A stretch of DNA of 64,000 bases from an uncultured Coriobacteriaceae bacterium (GCA_900544655.1 UQWE01000001.1:1-64000); one strand, 5' to 3'; shown: positions 35,104 through 45,583, numbered from the stretch's first letter. Numbers and translations: made by a program. Notes: generated from the letters alone by a model not told the origin.

Positions 35104-36228
35104 ATGGCCTCGATGAACGATAAAGACTATTACGCGATCCTCGGCGTCGATCATGATGCGACCGAGGAGCAGATTCGTAAGGCCTTCCAGCAGAAGGCTC
35201 GCAAGCTTCACCCTGATATCAACAAGGAGCCTGACGCTGAGGAGAGGTTCAAGGAGGTCTCCGAGGCCTACGCCGTGCTCTCTGACCCAGACAAACGCCG
35301 CCGGTATGACGCCATGCAGTCTGGCAACCCCTTCGCCGCTTCCGGCGGCTATGCCTCGCCCAGTGCCCAGGGTGACCCCTTCGGGGGCATGGGCGGCTTC
35401 TGGGGCTTCCCGTTCGGTGGCGGGTTTGGATCGCAGCGCTCGTCTCGTTCGCGCAGCCGCGCCTACAACCCCCAGGCTGGCGGCGATGTCGTCTACCAGC
35501 TTGATATCGACGAGAGGCAGGCTAAGGAGGGCTGAGGACGCGACGTTACCTATCAGCGCTACGTCGCGTGCGAGGTCTGTCACGGTATGGGCTCCGTGCA
35601 CACTGACCACGCGAGGACGTGTCCCACTTGCGGTGGCTCGGGCCACATCTCGGTGGACCTTGCGAGTCTCTTTGGCATCGGCGTCATGAACATGGTCTGC
35701 CCGGAGTGCGAGGGGTCGGGTAAGGTCGTTGCGGATCCGTGCAGCTCCTGTGGCGGTTCCGGTCGCGTCCTCTCTGCGAGCGAGGTCGTCATCGATATCC
35801 CCGCAGGCAGCCACGATGGCGACACCGTTCGCGTGAGCGGCATGGGCAACGCCGGCACGAATGGCTCTACGTCCGGCGACTTTGTCTGCCGCGTTGGCGT
35901 GCCCAGCGAGCGTCTCAGCCCTCGCGCGGCCCAGGGCTTCCAGATGATCGGCTTTGCGTTGCCGTTCATCATCCTCGGCCTCACGGTCAAGGTGCTCGTC
36001 GAGGTGGCAGCCGTGTTCTCGCTGCCCCTGTGCGGCATCGGCATCTGGCTAATCCTGAAGTCCGGCGGCTTTCTGCACCATGGTTCCCGCTGGTGGAAGA
36101 ACGCTGGAAGCTATCTGGTGAATGGTGCCGTAAACGGCGTGACGGTCGCCATCTTCATGAGCTTTATGGTCTCGTGCATGAGCGGTCTTGGGACCGCAGG
36201 CTATACGGGTGCCACGAGGCTCGGCTAG
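35104..36228 (+). pseudogene. membrane-anchored DnaJ-like protein gene with in-frame TGA
   Basis: The frame from ATG 35104 gives a J-domain ([15 protein letters not shown]), a G/F-rich stretch (about residues 75-115) and then stops at TGA 35533 (codon 144). The same frame continues with VTYQRYVACEVCHGMG, three more CxxCxGxG repeats (CPTCGGSG, CPECEGSG, CSSCGGSG) and part of a DnaJ C-terminal beta domain. Two membrane helices follow (about 285-345). Without the TGA it would be a 374-residue J-protein with a membrane anchor replacing the usual second substrate domain. Aligned to the next gene, the TGA replaces a residue just before the zinc finger. A single-base change or sequencing error is the simplest cause. 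Confidence 0.8.
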
Positions 36229-36294
36229 TTCTTCATCGGCGGCCTGCGCCGCCTTCGGTTCGAACAAGTGAGTTGGGAAGCGAGTATTACGAGC

Positions 36295-37476
36295 GTGGAA
36301 GCTAAGATCGATTATTACGAGGTCCTCGGCGTTGACCATGACGCTGACGCGCGAGCCATCAAACGCGCCTACATCAAGAAGGCGCGCACCCTCCACCCGG
36401 ACGTAAACGACGCCCCGGATGCGGAGGAGCGCTTCAAGGAGGTCAACGAGGCGTACTCCGTCCTCTCTGACGAGCAGAAGCGCGCTAACTATGACCGCTA
36501 CGGGGACCCGGATGGCCCCGCCGGCTTCGGCGGTGGCTACGCGGACGTCTCTGATATCTTCGGCGGCTTCGGCATGGATGACATCTTCTCCTCCTTCTTT
36601 GGGGGAGGAGCCTCTGCTGGTGGCGGGAGGACGGCTCGTACCGCGGGCCGCGACATGGGTATCACGCTTCGCGTCAGCCTCGCGGACGCGGCTCGTGGTG
36701 TCACCAAGACCATCACCTACGATCGCCTTGCACCTTGTGACGATTGCAATGGCACCGGCGCCGCGGAAGGTGGCAAGGTCACCACGTGCTCCCGCTGCCA
36801 CGGGACCGGCCGCGTTGTGACCGTCCAGCGCACCATCCTCGGCCAGATGCAGACCCAGAGCGAGTGCCCGGAGTGCCATGGCACGGGCAAGGTCATCGAT
36901 CACCCCTGCGAGACCTGCGGCGGACAGGGTCGTACGCCCAATCACGAGACCGTGAAGATCGATGTTCCCGCTGGCGTCCATTCCGGTCAGACCCTCAAGG
37001 TCGAGGGATACGGCGAGGCTGGAATCCGCGGCGATCGTTCTGGAGACCTCGTCGTTCGTATCGAGGTCCGCGAGGATGAGCGTTTCGAGCGCCAGGGCGA
37101 TGACCTCTTCTGCGTCGAGGACGTTTCAGCGCTCGAGGCCATGTGTGGCTGCACGCTCGAGGTGGAGGGCATTCTCGAGGGCGAGACCGTTGAGGTAAAG
37201 GTGCCCGCCGGCTGTCAGCATGCACAGCACATCGAGGTCGAGGGCCATGGCATGCCGCGTCAGGGTAGCTCCGCGAGGGGCAGCCTCGTCGTCGTGGTCA
37301 ACATCGTCGTGCCGCAGGACCTCTCGAAGGCGGACCTAGATTCTTTGCGAGCCATAGCCGCTTCGCGTGGTGAGCGCGTCTCTGACAAGACTGCTTCCCA
37401 TGAGGGCTTCTTCGGCAAGCGCCCGGGTCGCGCGGCGTCTGCGAAGAAGGCGTCTGGCGAAAGGCACGGCAAGTGA
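36295..37476 (+). CDS. dnaJ: chaperone DnaJ
   Basis: 393 residues from GTG 36295; an alternative GTG at 36268 has no better ribosome site. J-domain ([15 protein letters not shown]), G/F region (about 75-115), zinc finger with four CxxCxGxG repeats ([32 protein letters not shown]) and C-terminal beta domains with the GDLVVRIEV core. It presents clients to DnaK and stimulates its ATPase. No dnaK, grpE or hrcA lies beside it. The usual hrcA position is taken by the other J-protein gene. It overlaps mtaB by 4 nt (GTGA). Confidence 0.95.
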   Translation: MEAKIDYYEVLGVDHDADARAIKRAYIKKARTLHPDVNDAPDAEERFKEVNEAYSVLSDEQKRANYDRYGDPDGPAGFGGGYADVSDIFGGFGMDDIFSSFFGGGASAGGGRTARTAGRDMGITLRVSLADAARGVTKTITYDRLAPCDDCNGTGAAEGGKVTTCSRCHGTGRVVTVQRTILGQMQTQSECPECHGTGKVIDHPCETCGGQGRTPNHETVKIDVPAGVHSGQTLKVEGYGEAGIRGDRSGDLVVRIEVREDERFERQGDDLFCVEDVSALEAMCGCTLEVEGILEGETVEVKVPAGCQHAQHIEVEGHGMPRQGSSARGSLVVVVNIVVPQDLSKADLDSLRAIAASRGERVSDKTASHEGFFGKRPGRAASAKKASGERHGK

Positions 37477-38741
37477 CGCGGCTCGGCTCCTCGCGAGCTC
37501 GCGTGGCCATGTCGAACCTTGGCTGTCGAGTGAATCGCGTCGAGCTCGATGCGATCGCGCGCGAACTCGAGGCTGCTGGCTGCGAACTCGTCAAAGAGGA
37601 CGATGCGGACGCCATCGTTATTAATACGTGTGCGGTGACCGGCGAGGCCGAGGCAAAGGCTCGCAAGGCGGTTCGCCATGCCGCCGGCCTTCCTCAGGAG
37701 CCAATCGTGCTTGCCACAGGATGCGTGGCGAGCCTCTTTGCTCCCGAGCTCGAGGCTCTTGCCGCCAATGTCATCGTCGAGGCGGACAAGACCCTTGTCG
37801 CCGGTCGAGTCCTGAGCGAGCTTGGTGTCGATTGTGCCTCGGGAGGTCTTGGCGCCATGCGCTCTCACAGCTCTTCCGTCACGCCGACGGGTCGCATGCG
37901 TCCGGGTCTCAAGATTCAGGATGGCTGCGACAACCGTTGCACCTACTGCATCGTCTGGAAGGCTCGCGGAGCGGCAAGGTCCGTCTCGCCTGACGAAGTG
38001 CTCTCGGGCGTTCGCAGCCTCATCGAAGACGGTGCTCGAGAGGTTGTGCTTACGGGTATTGACCTCGGGCGTTATGAGTTCGAGGGCCTCGACCTCGCCG
38101 GTCTTCTCGCGCGCATCCTTGAAGAGACCGAGGTTGCCCGTCTACGCCTCTCCTCTATTGAGCCCGCGGGTGTCACGGATGAGCTCCTCCGCGTAATGGC
38201 GAATAGCGAGGGCGGGGTCGCGCCGTTCCTCCACATCCCGCTCCAGAGCGGGTGCGACGCCACGCTGTCCCGTATGGGCAGGCCCTACACGGTCGCGGAG
38301 TATGAGGAGGTTGTCGAGCGCGCTCGTGCGGCGCTTCCCGGAGTTGCCATCGCGTGCGACCTCATCGTTGCCTTCCCCGGCGAGACGGACGAGGAGTTCT
38401 CTGAAAGCCTCGCCACCTGCGAGAGGATCGCCTTCTCGAAGATGCACGTGTTCCGCTACTCTCGCCGTCCGGGAACCGTGGCCGCGAGTATGGTCGGCCA
38501 GGTTGATCCCGTCGTGAGCGCCGAGCGCGGACGCCTCATGCGCGAGTGCGCGGCGGCGTCTCGTCGCTCGTATGCCGAGTCGCTTGTGGGTTCTGAGCAG
38601 CTCGTTCTTGTTGAGCATGATGCCCGTGGCGTCACGGGCGGGCTTGTCGATGTGGTCGTCGACGAGGGCCATCTTGGCGAGCTTATTAGCGTCGTCCCAA
38701 GTGGGCTTACGCCCGCCGGTCTTCTCGATGCCAGGTCGTGA
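37473..38741 (+). CDS. mtaB: tRNA t6A37 methylthiotransferase (MtaB)
   Basis: 422 residues. An N-terminal UPF0004 cluster domain ([25 protein letters not shown]) precedes the radical SAM motif CDNRCTYC (about 152-159), and a short TRAM-like end follows. NLGCRVN and the absence of the MiaB or RimO hallmarks place it in the YqeV/MtaB group. That group adds methylthio to t6A37 in ANN-decoding tRNAs. Its position between dnaJ and phoH/era matches Bacillus yqeV. The start GTG overlaps the dnaJ stop. Confidence 0.9.
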   Translation: MTRLGSSRARVAMSNLGCRVNRVELDAIARELEAAGCELVKEDDADAIVINTCAVTGEAEAKARKAVRHAAGLPQEPIVLATGCVASLFAPELEALAANVIVEADKTLVAGRVLSELGVDCASGGLGAMRSHSSSVTPTGRMRPGLKIQDGCDNRCTYCIVWKARGAARSVSPDEVLSGVRSLIEDGAREVVLTGIDLGRYEFEGLDLAGLLARILEETEVARLRLSSIEPAGVTDELLRVMANSEGGVAPFLHIPLQSGCDATLSRMGRPYTVAEYEEVVERARAALPGVAIACDLIVAFPGETDEEFSESLATCERIAFSKMHVFRYSRRPGTVAASMVGQVDPVVSAERGRLMRECAAASRRSYAESLVGSEQLVLVEHDARGVTGGLVDVVVDEGHLGELISVVPSGLTPAGLLDARS

Positions 38742-38780
38742 CGTATCATTAGATGATGTCCGCGCACGAAAAGGAGGAGC

Positions 38781-39751
<971 letters not shown>

Positions 39752-39755
<4 letters not shown>

Positions 39756-40285
39756 GCGTCGACATTGCCCTGTTCGTGGAGGACGGCAGCGAGCTTGCCA
39801 TTTCGAACGAAGAGCTTGAGCGAGTCTTCAACCTCGTGCTCGATGAGGAGGGGGTCGATCGGCTTTGCTCCGTCTCCGTGAGCGTCGTGGGCGAGCAGTC
39901 GATGCAGGAACTTAACGCAGAGTGGCGTGGCGTTGAGTCGCCGACCGACGTCATCTCGCTCGAGTGCGAACGCCCGGATGACCCAGACCTTGCTCCGGGG
40001 GAGCCCTGCGAGCTTGGCGATATCGCCATGGCTCCCTCCGTCCTTGCGGCCCAGTCTGTGAGGTTTGGCACTTCGAGCGAGGACGAGACGCGTCTCATGG
40101 CGATTCATTCGCTCCTTCACCTTCTCGGTTATGACCACATCGAAGAGGGGGACGCTCGCGTTATGGAGGCTCGCGAGGACGAGCTCCTTGCTCTTGCGTG
40201 CGGGCGTGACCTCGGGCACGTCGCGACCACGCGCCATGCGGACGACACTCCGCTCCCTTTGTCACCTGAGAATTCGGAGGGCTAG
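39752..40285 (+). CDS. ybeY: endoribonuclease YbeY
   Basis: 177 residues. The zinc site reads IHSLLHLLGYDH (three His), with Ser where Gly is normal (HGxLH). Upstream is the conserved NAEWRGVESPTDVISLE, a variant of N..YR....PTDVLSF. It has a 20-residue tail beyond the usual end. It processes 16S rRNA 3' ends and takes part in ribosome quality control. Neighbours phoH and dgkA/era are the standard ones. Confidence 0.93.
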
Positions 40286-40286
40286 C

Positions 40287-40670
40287 ATGATTCCGGGGTC
40301 AAAGCGCAACCACCCAACCTTCTGGCGAAGCTTTGGCTTTGCCCTCCAGGGCTTTCGTTTTGCTGTCACGAGCGAGCGCAACATAAAGGTCATGCTGGGC
40401 GGCTTCGCGTTTGCCGTCGTATGCGGCCTGTTCCTGGAGATTGACCCCGTGCGGTGGGGCGTCATTCTTTTGTGTTGCGGAGCCGCGCTGTGCGCCGAGT
40501 TGCTCAACACCGCCATCGAGACCATCGTTGACCTCGTGAGCCCGGAGTATCATCCGCTTGCCGGGCGCGCGAAGGATATCGCCGCTGCCGCGGTTTGGAT
40601 TTTATGCCTGTTTGTCGGTATTGTGGGGCTTGTCGTTCTTGGGTCCGCCGCAATCGAGAAGTTCTTCTAG
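40287..40670 (+). CDS. dgkA: diacylglycerol/undecaprenol kinase
   Basis: 127 residues from ATG 40287 with GGAGG 6 nt upstream. Three membrane helices and the catalytic stretch ELLNTAIETIVDLVSPEYHPLAGRAKDIAAAAV, here given only as family landmarks ELLNTAIE and AKDIAAAAV. In Gram-positive bacteria this family phosphorylates undecaprenol and so recycles the lipid carrier for wall polymers. It fits the envelope theme but sits in its conserved place before era. Confidence 0.93.
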   Translation: MIPGSKRNHPTFWRSFGFALQGFRFAVTSERNIKVMLGGFAFAVVCGLFLEIDPVRWGVILLCCGAALCAELLNTAIETIVDLVSPEYHPLAGRAKDIAAAAVWILCLFVGIVGLVVLGSAAIEKFF

Positions 40671-40682
40671 AGAGTGATTCCC

Positions 40683-41588
40683 ATGTCTGAGAACAAACCA
40701 TTCCGTAGCGGCTTCGTCGCCCTCGTCGGTCGTCCCAACGCTGGCAAGTCCACGCTGCTCAATGCCTGCATGGGCGAGAGGCTCGCCATCACCAGCCCCG
40801 TCGCGCAAACCACGCGCAAGCGTCTTCGCGCCGTTGTCAACACGCCTGATAGCCAGATTGTGATAGTGGATACCCCGGGCCTCCACAAGCCGAAGGATGC
40901 CCTTGGCAAGGAGCTGAACCGCGCCGCCTTGGGCGAGCTCTCCGATGTTGACGTGGTGGCGATGCTTGTTGATGGCACCAAGCCCGTCGGCACTGGTGAC
41001 GAGTGGGTTGGCGCGCATGTCGACCACGCCCGAGCGCCCAAGATCCTCGTTCTCACCAAGGCCGATCTCACCAAGCCCGAGCAGATGGCGGCTCAGCTGG
41101 AGGCCGCTGAGAAGCTCGCGCATTTCGATGACGTCATCGTGACGAGTGCCACGGAGGGCTTTAACGTCGACGCATTCCTCCGCCTCGTGAGCGACAAGCT
41201 GCCCGAAGGGCCGAAGTGGTTCCCAGAGGGCATGGATTCGGACGCCACGGAGGAGGACCTCGTCAGCGAGTTTATTCGCGAGAAGGTCTTGCTTAACTGC
41301 CGGGATGAGGTGCCGCACTCCGTTGCCGTCGTTTGCAACGATATCGTTTGGAAGAAGGACGGACACGCGAGCGTCTCAGCCACGATCCTTGTCGAGCGCG
41401 ATGGCCAGAAGGGCATCATCGTCGGCAAGGGTGGCTCGATGATCAAGAAAATCGGCATGACCGCCCGTCCCGACATCGAGCGCCTGCTCGGCGGTAAGGT
41501 GTTCCTCGAGCTCCGCGTGCAGGTGCGGCCGCTGTGGCGCCGCGATCAGAACGAGATTCGCCGCCTAGGCTATGAGGCGGCGGAATAG
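40683..41588 (+). CDS. era: GTPase Era
   Basis: 301 residues from ATG 40683. G-motifs: GRPNAGKST (G1), the TTRKR switch, DTPGLHKP (G3) and LTKADL for G4, where Thr replaces Asn as in several actinobacterial Era proteins. A C-terminal KH domain contains GKGGSMIKKIG. It binds the 3' end of 16S rRNA in 30S maturation. A few codons of upstream frame (GTG 40674) are less likely as start. Confidence 0.96.
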   Translation: MSENKPFRSGFVALVGRPNAGKSTLLNACMGERLAITSPVAQTTRKRLRAVVNTPDSQIVIVDTPGLHKPKDALGKELNRAALGELSDVDVVAMLVDGTKPVGTGDEWVGAHVDHARAPKILVLTKADLTKPEQMAAQLEAAEKLAHFDDVIVTSATEGFNVDAFLRLVSDKLPEGPKWFPEGMDSDATEEDLVSEFIREKVLLNCRDEVPHSVAVVCNDIVWKKDGHASVSATILVERDGQKGIIVGKGGSMIKKIGMTARPDIERLLGGKVFLELRVQVRPLWRRDQNEIRRLGYEAAE

Positions 41589-41589
41589 C

Positions 41590-42339
41590 GTGCCAAGAGG
41601 TCGATCCAGGCACACCTACGCCATTGTTGTCGACAGGACCAAACTGGGGGAGAGCGATCTTATCCTCACCCTTCTTGAGCACGACGGTTCCCAGGGGCGC
41701 GCGGTTGCGAAGGGCGCACGCAAGCCTGGGGGCAAGCTTGCGGCGCGAGTCCAGCTGTTCTGTGAACTTGATTTGCTCCTCGCGCAGGGTCGCAACCTCG
41801 ACGTTGTGGCCGAGGCGCAGCTTGCGAACCCGCATCAAGGCCTTCGCGGCGATCTCGAGCGCGTGAGCGCGGCGAGCGTCGTGTGCGAGGTCGCCAAGCT
41901 CACGAGCTTTCCCGACGCTCATGATCCGTTCTTGGCCCCCATTTGCTCCCGAGCCCTACTTGCGTGTGAACAGGCCGCCGATCAGGCGCATCTCGACCTC
42001 GTAGTAGGGGCCTATGCGCTCAAGGTGCTCTCTCACCAGGGCTGGAGGCCAGTTCTTGACGAGTGCGTTGCCTGTGGTGACGCCGCGGTGACTCGATTCT
42101 CTTGCGCTGCGGGCGGGGCGCTCTGTGAGAGCTGCGCGCGCAATATCGAGGGGGCGGAGTCGGTTGATGCCGCCACTCTTGGCTGGCTTGCGGCTCTTGT
42201 GGGCAGCACGTTCGATCAGTTGCTCGAGGTGCCTATCGACGGGCAGGTTTCCTCCCTGCTGCTCGCCATTTGCCATAGGTGGGCGGCGACGCAGCTCGAG
42301 TCCCGCTTGCGGGCGTTCGAGTTTATGCTCTCCGTCTAG
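41590..42339 (+). CDS. recO: DNA repair protein RecO
   Basis: 249 residues. An N-terminal OB fold (YAIVVDRTKLGESDLILTLL, KGARKPGGKLAARVQLF) is followed by a helical domain with a zinc motif CVACG..CAAGGALCESC (about 160-185). It loads RecA onto SSB-coated DNA with RecR. I prefer GTG 41590, two bases after the era stop with GAGGCGG upstream. ATG 41572 would overlap era by 17 nt and lacks a Shine-Dalgarno. Order era-recO is conserved. Confidence 0.92.
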   Translation: MPRGRSRHTYAIVVDRTKLGESDLILTLLEHDGSQGRAVAKGARKPGGKLAARVQLFCELDLLLAQGRNLDVVAEAQLANPHQGLRGDLERVSAASVVCEVAKLTSFPDAHDPFLAPICSRALLACEQAADQAHLDLVVGAYALKVLSHQGWRPVLDECVACGDAAVTRFSCAAGGALCESCARNIEGAESVDAATLGWLAALVGSTFDQLLEVPIDGQVSSLLLAICHRWAATQLESRLRAFEFMLSV

Positions 42340-42473
42340 CGGGTTATTTGACGATCAGGTCTCGCTTAAAGCGCGCGTTTTGATGAACGGAGTTTTAAGC
42401 TCGCGCGTCATCGTTTTGCAATGCCTTCGTCACCGCTTCTCCACGGTGAAAAATATGCGCAGTCATTCAGATA

Positions 42474-42502
42474 TTGACGGGTCTATCATGCCCGTCCGTA
42501 AT
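42474..42502 (+). promoter_or_regulatory. promoter with operator-like inverted repeat before permease gene
   Basis: TTGACG (42474-42479), a 17-nt spacer and CGTAAT (42497-42502). A perfect 6-bp inverted repeat GACGGG-N9-CCCGTC (42476-42496) overlaps the -35 box and fills the spacer, as expected for a repressor or metal-sensor operator. The rest of 42340-42532 has no gene. Confidence 0.5.
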
Positions 42503-42532
42503 TGAATCCTACTGGATTAGGGGCTTTAACTA

Positions 42533-43450
42533 ATGGAGTTCGTGCTCGACGTTCTGCTTGATGCCGTGAAGGACACTCTCGTCCTCATTCCTTTTCTTTT
42601 CGTTACGTACGTCGTCATTAGCCTTCTCGAGCTGTTCGCTGGCGACAAGGCTGCTTCCGCGATTCAGCGTGCCGGCCATGCTGGGCCTGCCATAGGCGCT
42701 GTTCTCGGCGTCATTCCCCAGTGCGGATTCTCTGCCGTTGGCGCCATGCTCTACGCGGACCGTTTCGTTACGCTCGGCACGCTCGTTGCTGTCATCCTGT
42801 CGACGTCAGACGAGATGCTGCCGCTGCTCGTGGCCGAGCATGTTGACCCTGCCGTCCTCGGCCGTATCCTCCTTAGTAAGGCGGCGATCGGCCTCGTCGC
42901 TGGTTTTGCGGTTGATGGAGTCTTGCATCTCCTTGGTAGGGGAGAGCTCGCTGAGCCCGAATCGTTCGAGGCGGAGGATAGCGAGGGGGATGACTTCGAT
43001 CCATCGCAATACACCTGCGATTGTGGCTGTGGAGAACCCCTCACTCGAGGCCAGGCTGTCGTATGGGTGCTTATCAACTCCGCCTACCGCACCGCTCAGG
43101 TGGTCGCGTTCATCTTCGTTGTCACGCTTATCCTCGGCGGTCTTATTGAGTGGGTGGGGGAGGACGCCATCAGCGCGTTTCTCTCCAGCAACGCCGTGCT
43201 AGCGGTGTTCTGCTCCGCACTCGTTGGCATGGTGCCCAACTGCGCTGCGAGCGTCATTGTCACGCAGCTGTATCTCGACGGGGCTCTTGGGCTCGCGCCC
43301 ATGATGGCGGGCACGCTCGTTGCGGGAGGTGCCGGCTACCTCGTGCTATTCCGCACGAACGAGAATGCCCGTCAGAACGCCGCGATTCTCGGTCTGCTCT
43401 ACGCAATCGGCGTCGTGTCGGGCCTCGTGATTCTCGGCCTTGGTCTGTAG
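42533..43450 (+). CDS. ArsP_2-type permease (putative metal/metalloid transporter)
   Basis: 305 residues with about 8-10 helices arranged as two repeats. Each repeat carries a proline-cysteine motif: IPQCGFSAVGAMLYADRF and VPNCAASVIVTQLYLDG. These are landmarks of the ArsP_2/putative arsenic or manganese efflux family. Between the halves is an acidic loop followed by a Cys cluster CDCGCGEPL, a likely metal ligand patch. It stands alone with its own promoter and a repeat that could be a sensor site. The transported ion is not known from sequence. Confidence 0.75.
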   Translation: MEFVLDVLLDAVKDTLVLIPFLFVTYVVISLLELFAGDKAASAIQRAGHAGPAIGAVLGVIPQCGFSAVGAMLYADRFVTLGTLVAVILSTSDEMLPLLVAEHVDPAVLGRILLSKAAIGLVAGFAVDGVLHLLGRGELAEPESFEAEDSEGDDFDPSQYTCDCGCGEPLTRGQAVVWVLINSAYRTAQVVAFIFVVTLILGGLIEWVGEDAISAFLSSNAVLAVFCSALVGMVPNCAASVIVTQLYLDGALGLAPMMAGTLVAGGAGYLVLFRTNENARQNAAILGLLYAIGVVSGLVILGLGL

Positions 43451-43497
43451 GGACGCCTGCGAATGGGTCGCGCGCGACGTGCCCCTTGGACGAGCCT

Positions 43498-44280
43498 CTA
43501 ACCACGCTTTCCGGTAAGGGCCGCTGCCACTTTCCTGCTCACGACATACGGGGCAACTCGGCCGAATCCGTAGCAGACCTTCGAAAGGGGCCCGGGGGCG
43601 CAGATCGCCCTTCCGCGCGCGAGCGACACGAGGGCGATGCGGCAGACCTCCTCGGGGGTGAGGAATAACGCCTGGGCGCACTTGGCCCCATTCTCCGCGA
43701 CTTCCCAAAATCGTGTGTTGACCGGGCCGGGGCAAAGCGCCATGACCTGCACGCCCCTGGGGGAGAGTTCCTCGTGAAGCGCCTCTGAGAGCGAGAGTAC
43801 GAAGGCCTTCGAAGCGAAGTACGTGCTCATGCCAGGTCCCGGCATGACGCCCGCAACGGAGGCGACGTTCATGACCTGGCCGTGGCCGCGTGCGGCCATG
43901 CGCGAGCCAAATGCATGGCAAAGCTCGAGCGGAGCCATGACGTCGAGCTGAACGAGCTTGCGCTGGCGGTCGAGGTCGCTCTCGACGAATTGGGCCGTGT
44001 AGCCAAGCCCCGCATTGTTCACCAGCAGGTCGACCTCGATTCCAAGAGCGTCCACCTCGGCGACGAGTGTGGCCGGGCCGTCAGTTGTCGCGAGGTCAGC
44101 GGTTACCGTGCGAACGATGGCTCCTTCGCGAGCCGTCTCGCCGGCGAGGGCCATGAGGGCCTCGGCGTTGCGACCATGGAGCACGAGAGACCAGCCTTTG
44201 GCTGCGAGCTGCCTTGCCATTTCGCGCCCGAGCCCGCCCGTTGCTCCCGTGATGAGCGCCCACTTAGCTGCTTCGCTCAT
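43498..44280 (-). CDS. short-chain dehydrogenase/reductase
   Basis: 260 residues, classical SDR. Cofactor loop TGATGGLG (about 12-19), HGRN suggesting NADP(H), NNAG (about 88-91) and the catalytic triad in NVASVAG with YFASK. The C-terminus is basic and hydrophobic (YVVSRKVAAALTGKRG), possibly membrane-associated as in acyl-reducing family members. Substrate unknown. It converges with the permease gene; a 12-nt palindrome GTCGCGCGCGAC lies in the short gap. Confidence 0.88.
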   Translation of the reverse strand: MSEAAKWALITGATGGLGREMARQLAAKGWSLVLHGRNAEALMALAGETAREGAIVRTVTADLATTDGPATLVAEVDALGIEVDLLVNNAGLGYTAQFVESDLDRQRKLVQLDVMAPLELCHAFGSRMAARGHGQVMNVASVAGVMPGPGMSTYFASKAFVLSLSEALHEELSPRGVQVMALCPGPVNTRFWEVAENGAKCAQALFLTPEEVCRIALVSLARGRAICAPGPLSKVCYGFGRVAPYVVSRKVAAALTGKRG

Positions 44281-44319
44281 GATGAATCACTCCCAACGAA
44301 TTCATGGCCCATTCCGTAT

Positions 44320-44332
44320 CCCCATTATGGGG
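44320..44332 (-). promoter_or_regulatory. palindrome overlapping a possible -10 of the SDR gene
   Basis: CCCCATtATGGGG is a 13-nt palindrome containing CATAAT on the minus strand, about 40 nt before the SDR start. It may be an operator; the -35 is weak. Confidence 0.35.
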
Positions 44333-44373
44333 GGCAGATTGGGTCATCGACTAGTGCCGTTTAGGAAACGCGC

Positions 44374-44937
44374 CTAGCTGCGAGAGGGCGTCTTGTGAGT
44401 GGAAATCCTAGCCCTTAGAGGCGCCTTCACAACCGATACGCCGGCATAATTCCCACTCCTGAGGGCGAGGACGATGTCATCCGTCGCCTCGGACAAAGAC
44501 CGCCGAGCGCTTCCCATGCGGGGCTTTGCCATGTGCGCCTCATACCACACGCGGCAAGGAACGGCGAGACCACCCCTCCAAGTGAGGCCCTGCTTATTGC
44601 ATGCGTCTTTAAGAGCGTCAAGGGCCCTTAGCGCATCTTTGGCATCTTCGGCGTCATCAGACGCCAGGGCATAGACGAGGCACTCGCTTTCGAGGTTTGC
44701 GGGCAGGCTTGCTGCCAATCGCGCGACGCTGGTTGTGAACATGATGACCACGGCGTCGACTGTTGGTTCACCTTCGAGAGAGTGCAGGACTGCGGGAGGT
44801 CTTGTCCCGCCAATCCTCGAGTACGCGCCCAAGGCATCCTCGAAGTCATTTGCCATCAAAGAGGGAAGGGCATGGGTTTCATCAACGGTGACAAGTGCGA
44901 TTTGCTTTGGCAAGCGTGAGCGAGCGACATCTGCCAT
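44374..44937 (-). CDS. protein of unknown function
   Basis: 187 residues, no membrane segments or signal. An alternating beta/alpha pattern (QIALVTVDE; VDAVVIMFTTS; SECLVYALASDDAEDA..) and a block GLTWRGGLAVPCRVW suggest a flavodoxin-like or NAD(P)H-reductase-like fold. The usual phosphate-binding loop is absent, and I do not recognise the family. GAGGAGGAGAG precedes the ATG; TATACT (complement of 44966-44971) is a possible -10. It lies upstream of the SDR gene on the same strand (93 nt gap), so a redox pair is possible but unproven. Confidence 0.65.
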   Translation of the reverse strand: MADVARSRLPKQIALVTVDETHALPSLMANDFEDALGAYSRIGGTRPPAVLHSLEGEPTVDAVVIMFTTSVARLAASLPANLESECLVYALASDDAEDAKDALRALDALKDACNKQGLTWRGGLAVPCRVWYEAHMAKPRMGSARRSLSEATDDIVLALRSGNYAGVSVVKAPLRARISTHKTPSRS

Positions 44938-45207
44938 GGTTCTCTCCTCCTCTTTGAAGTACTACAGTATAGCTGTGCGTCTGAATGGCATCTGCCGCAG
45001 CGCATTACCGTGGGCTCGCTCGTTTCGGCGGAATGCCGAGGCGGGAGGCACGTCACATTCGTTCTTTGCGGCCCAACTTGTGTTCTTGTCGTGCTTGCGC
45101 CGTATCCGTGCTACTCTTCTAAAGGTTTGTAAGTACCCCTCACTTGGACGAGCGTTCACACCGGCGTCGATCCCAGTCTGGGGCGAACGAGAGAGAAAGG
45201 TGTCATC
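44938..45207 (+). promoter_or_regulatory. rpsO upstream region and leader
   Basis: A possible extended -10 TGC-TACTCT (hexamer 45112-45117) would give a leader of about 85 nt. In it, CGTTC pairs with GAACG and CCCA with TGGG into a nested hairpin near 45152-45190, just before the ribosome site. Ribosomal S15 leaders commonly bind S15 for feedback, so this is a candidate, not proven. Confidence 0.4.
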
Positions 45208-45483
45208 ATGACCATCTCCAAGGAGCGTAAGGCCGAGCTCATCAAGCAGTACGGCAAGAACGAGCAGGACTCCGGTTCCGCCGCCGTTCAGGTCGCCATC
45301 CTCACCGACCGTATCCACGAGCTCACCGAGCACATGAAGTCCCACAAGAAGGACTTCCACACCCGTCGTGGCCTTCTCATGCTCGTTGGTAAGCGTCGTC
45401 GTCTCCTCTCCTACATCAAGAAGAACGACATCAACGAGTACCGTGAGCTCATCGCCAAGCTTGGCATCCGCGACAACATCTAA
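45208..45483 (+). CDS. rpsO: 30S ribosomal protein S15
   Basis: 91 residues. Conserved features: [38 protein letters not shown] and the final [14 protein letters not shown]. It is a primary 16S rRNA binder. AAAGG lies upstream of the ATG. A strong terminator separates it from pnp, its standard neighbour. Confidence 0.97.
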   Translation: MTISKERKAELIKQYGKNEQDSGSAAVQVAILTDRIHELTEHMKSHKKDFHTRRGLLMLVGKRRRLLSYIKKNDINEYRELIAKLGIRDNI

Positions 45484-45497
45484 TTAGCGGGACCTAC

Positions 45498-45520
45498 GGG
45501 GCGCCTCAGGCGCCCCTTTT
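45498..45520 (+). terminator. terminator after rpsO
   Basis: A perfect 8-bp stem GGGGCGCC/GGCGCCCC with a three-base loop (45498-45516) is followed by TTTT. Confidence 0.85.
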
Positions 45521-45583
45521 CATATCGTGTGCCCAAGGGTCTGGGCACGGCGGGCTTGCGCGACGTTGCCGCGCCAGACCAAG

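Noticed and set aside
35533..35535. TGA as a selenocysteine codon
   Set aside because: No selenoprotein family is involved, no plausible SECIS hairpin follows, and TGA ends many other genes here.
42431..42448. Hairpin CACCG/CGGTG after recO as a terminator
   Set aside because: The following bases are A, and on the minus strand the T run precedes the stem, so it fits neither direction.
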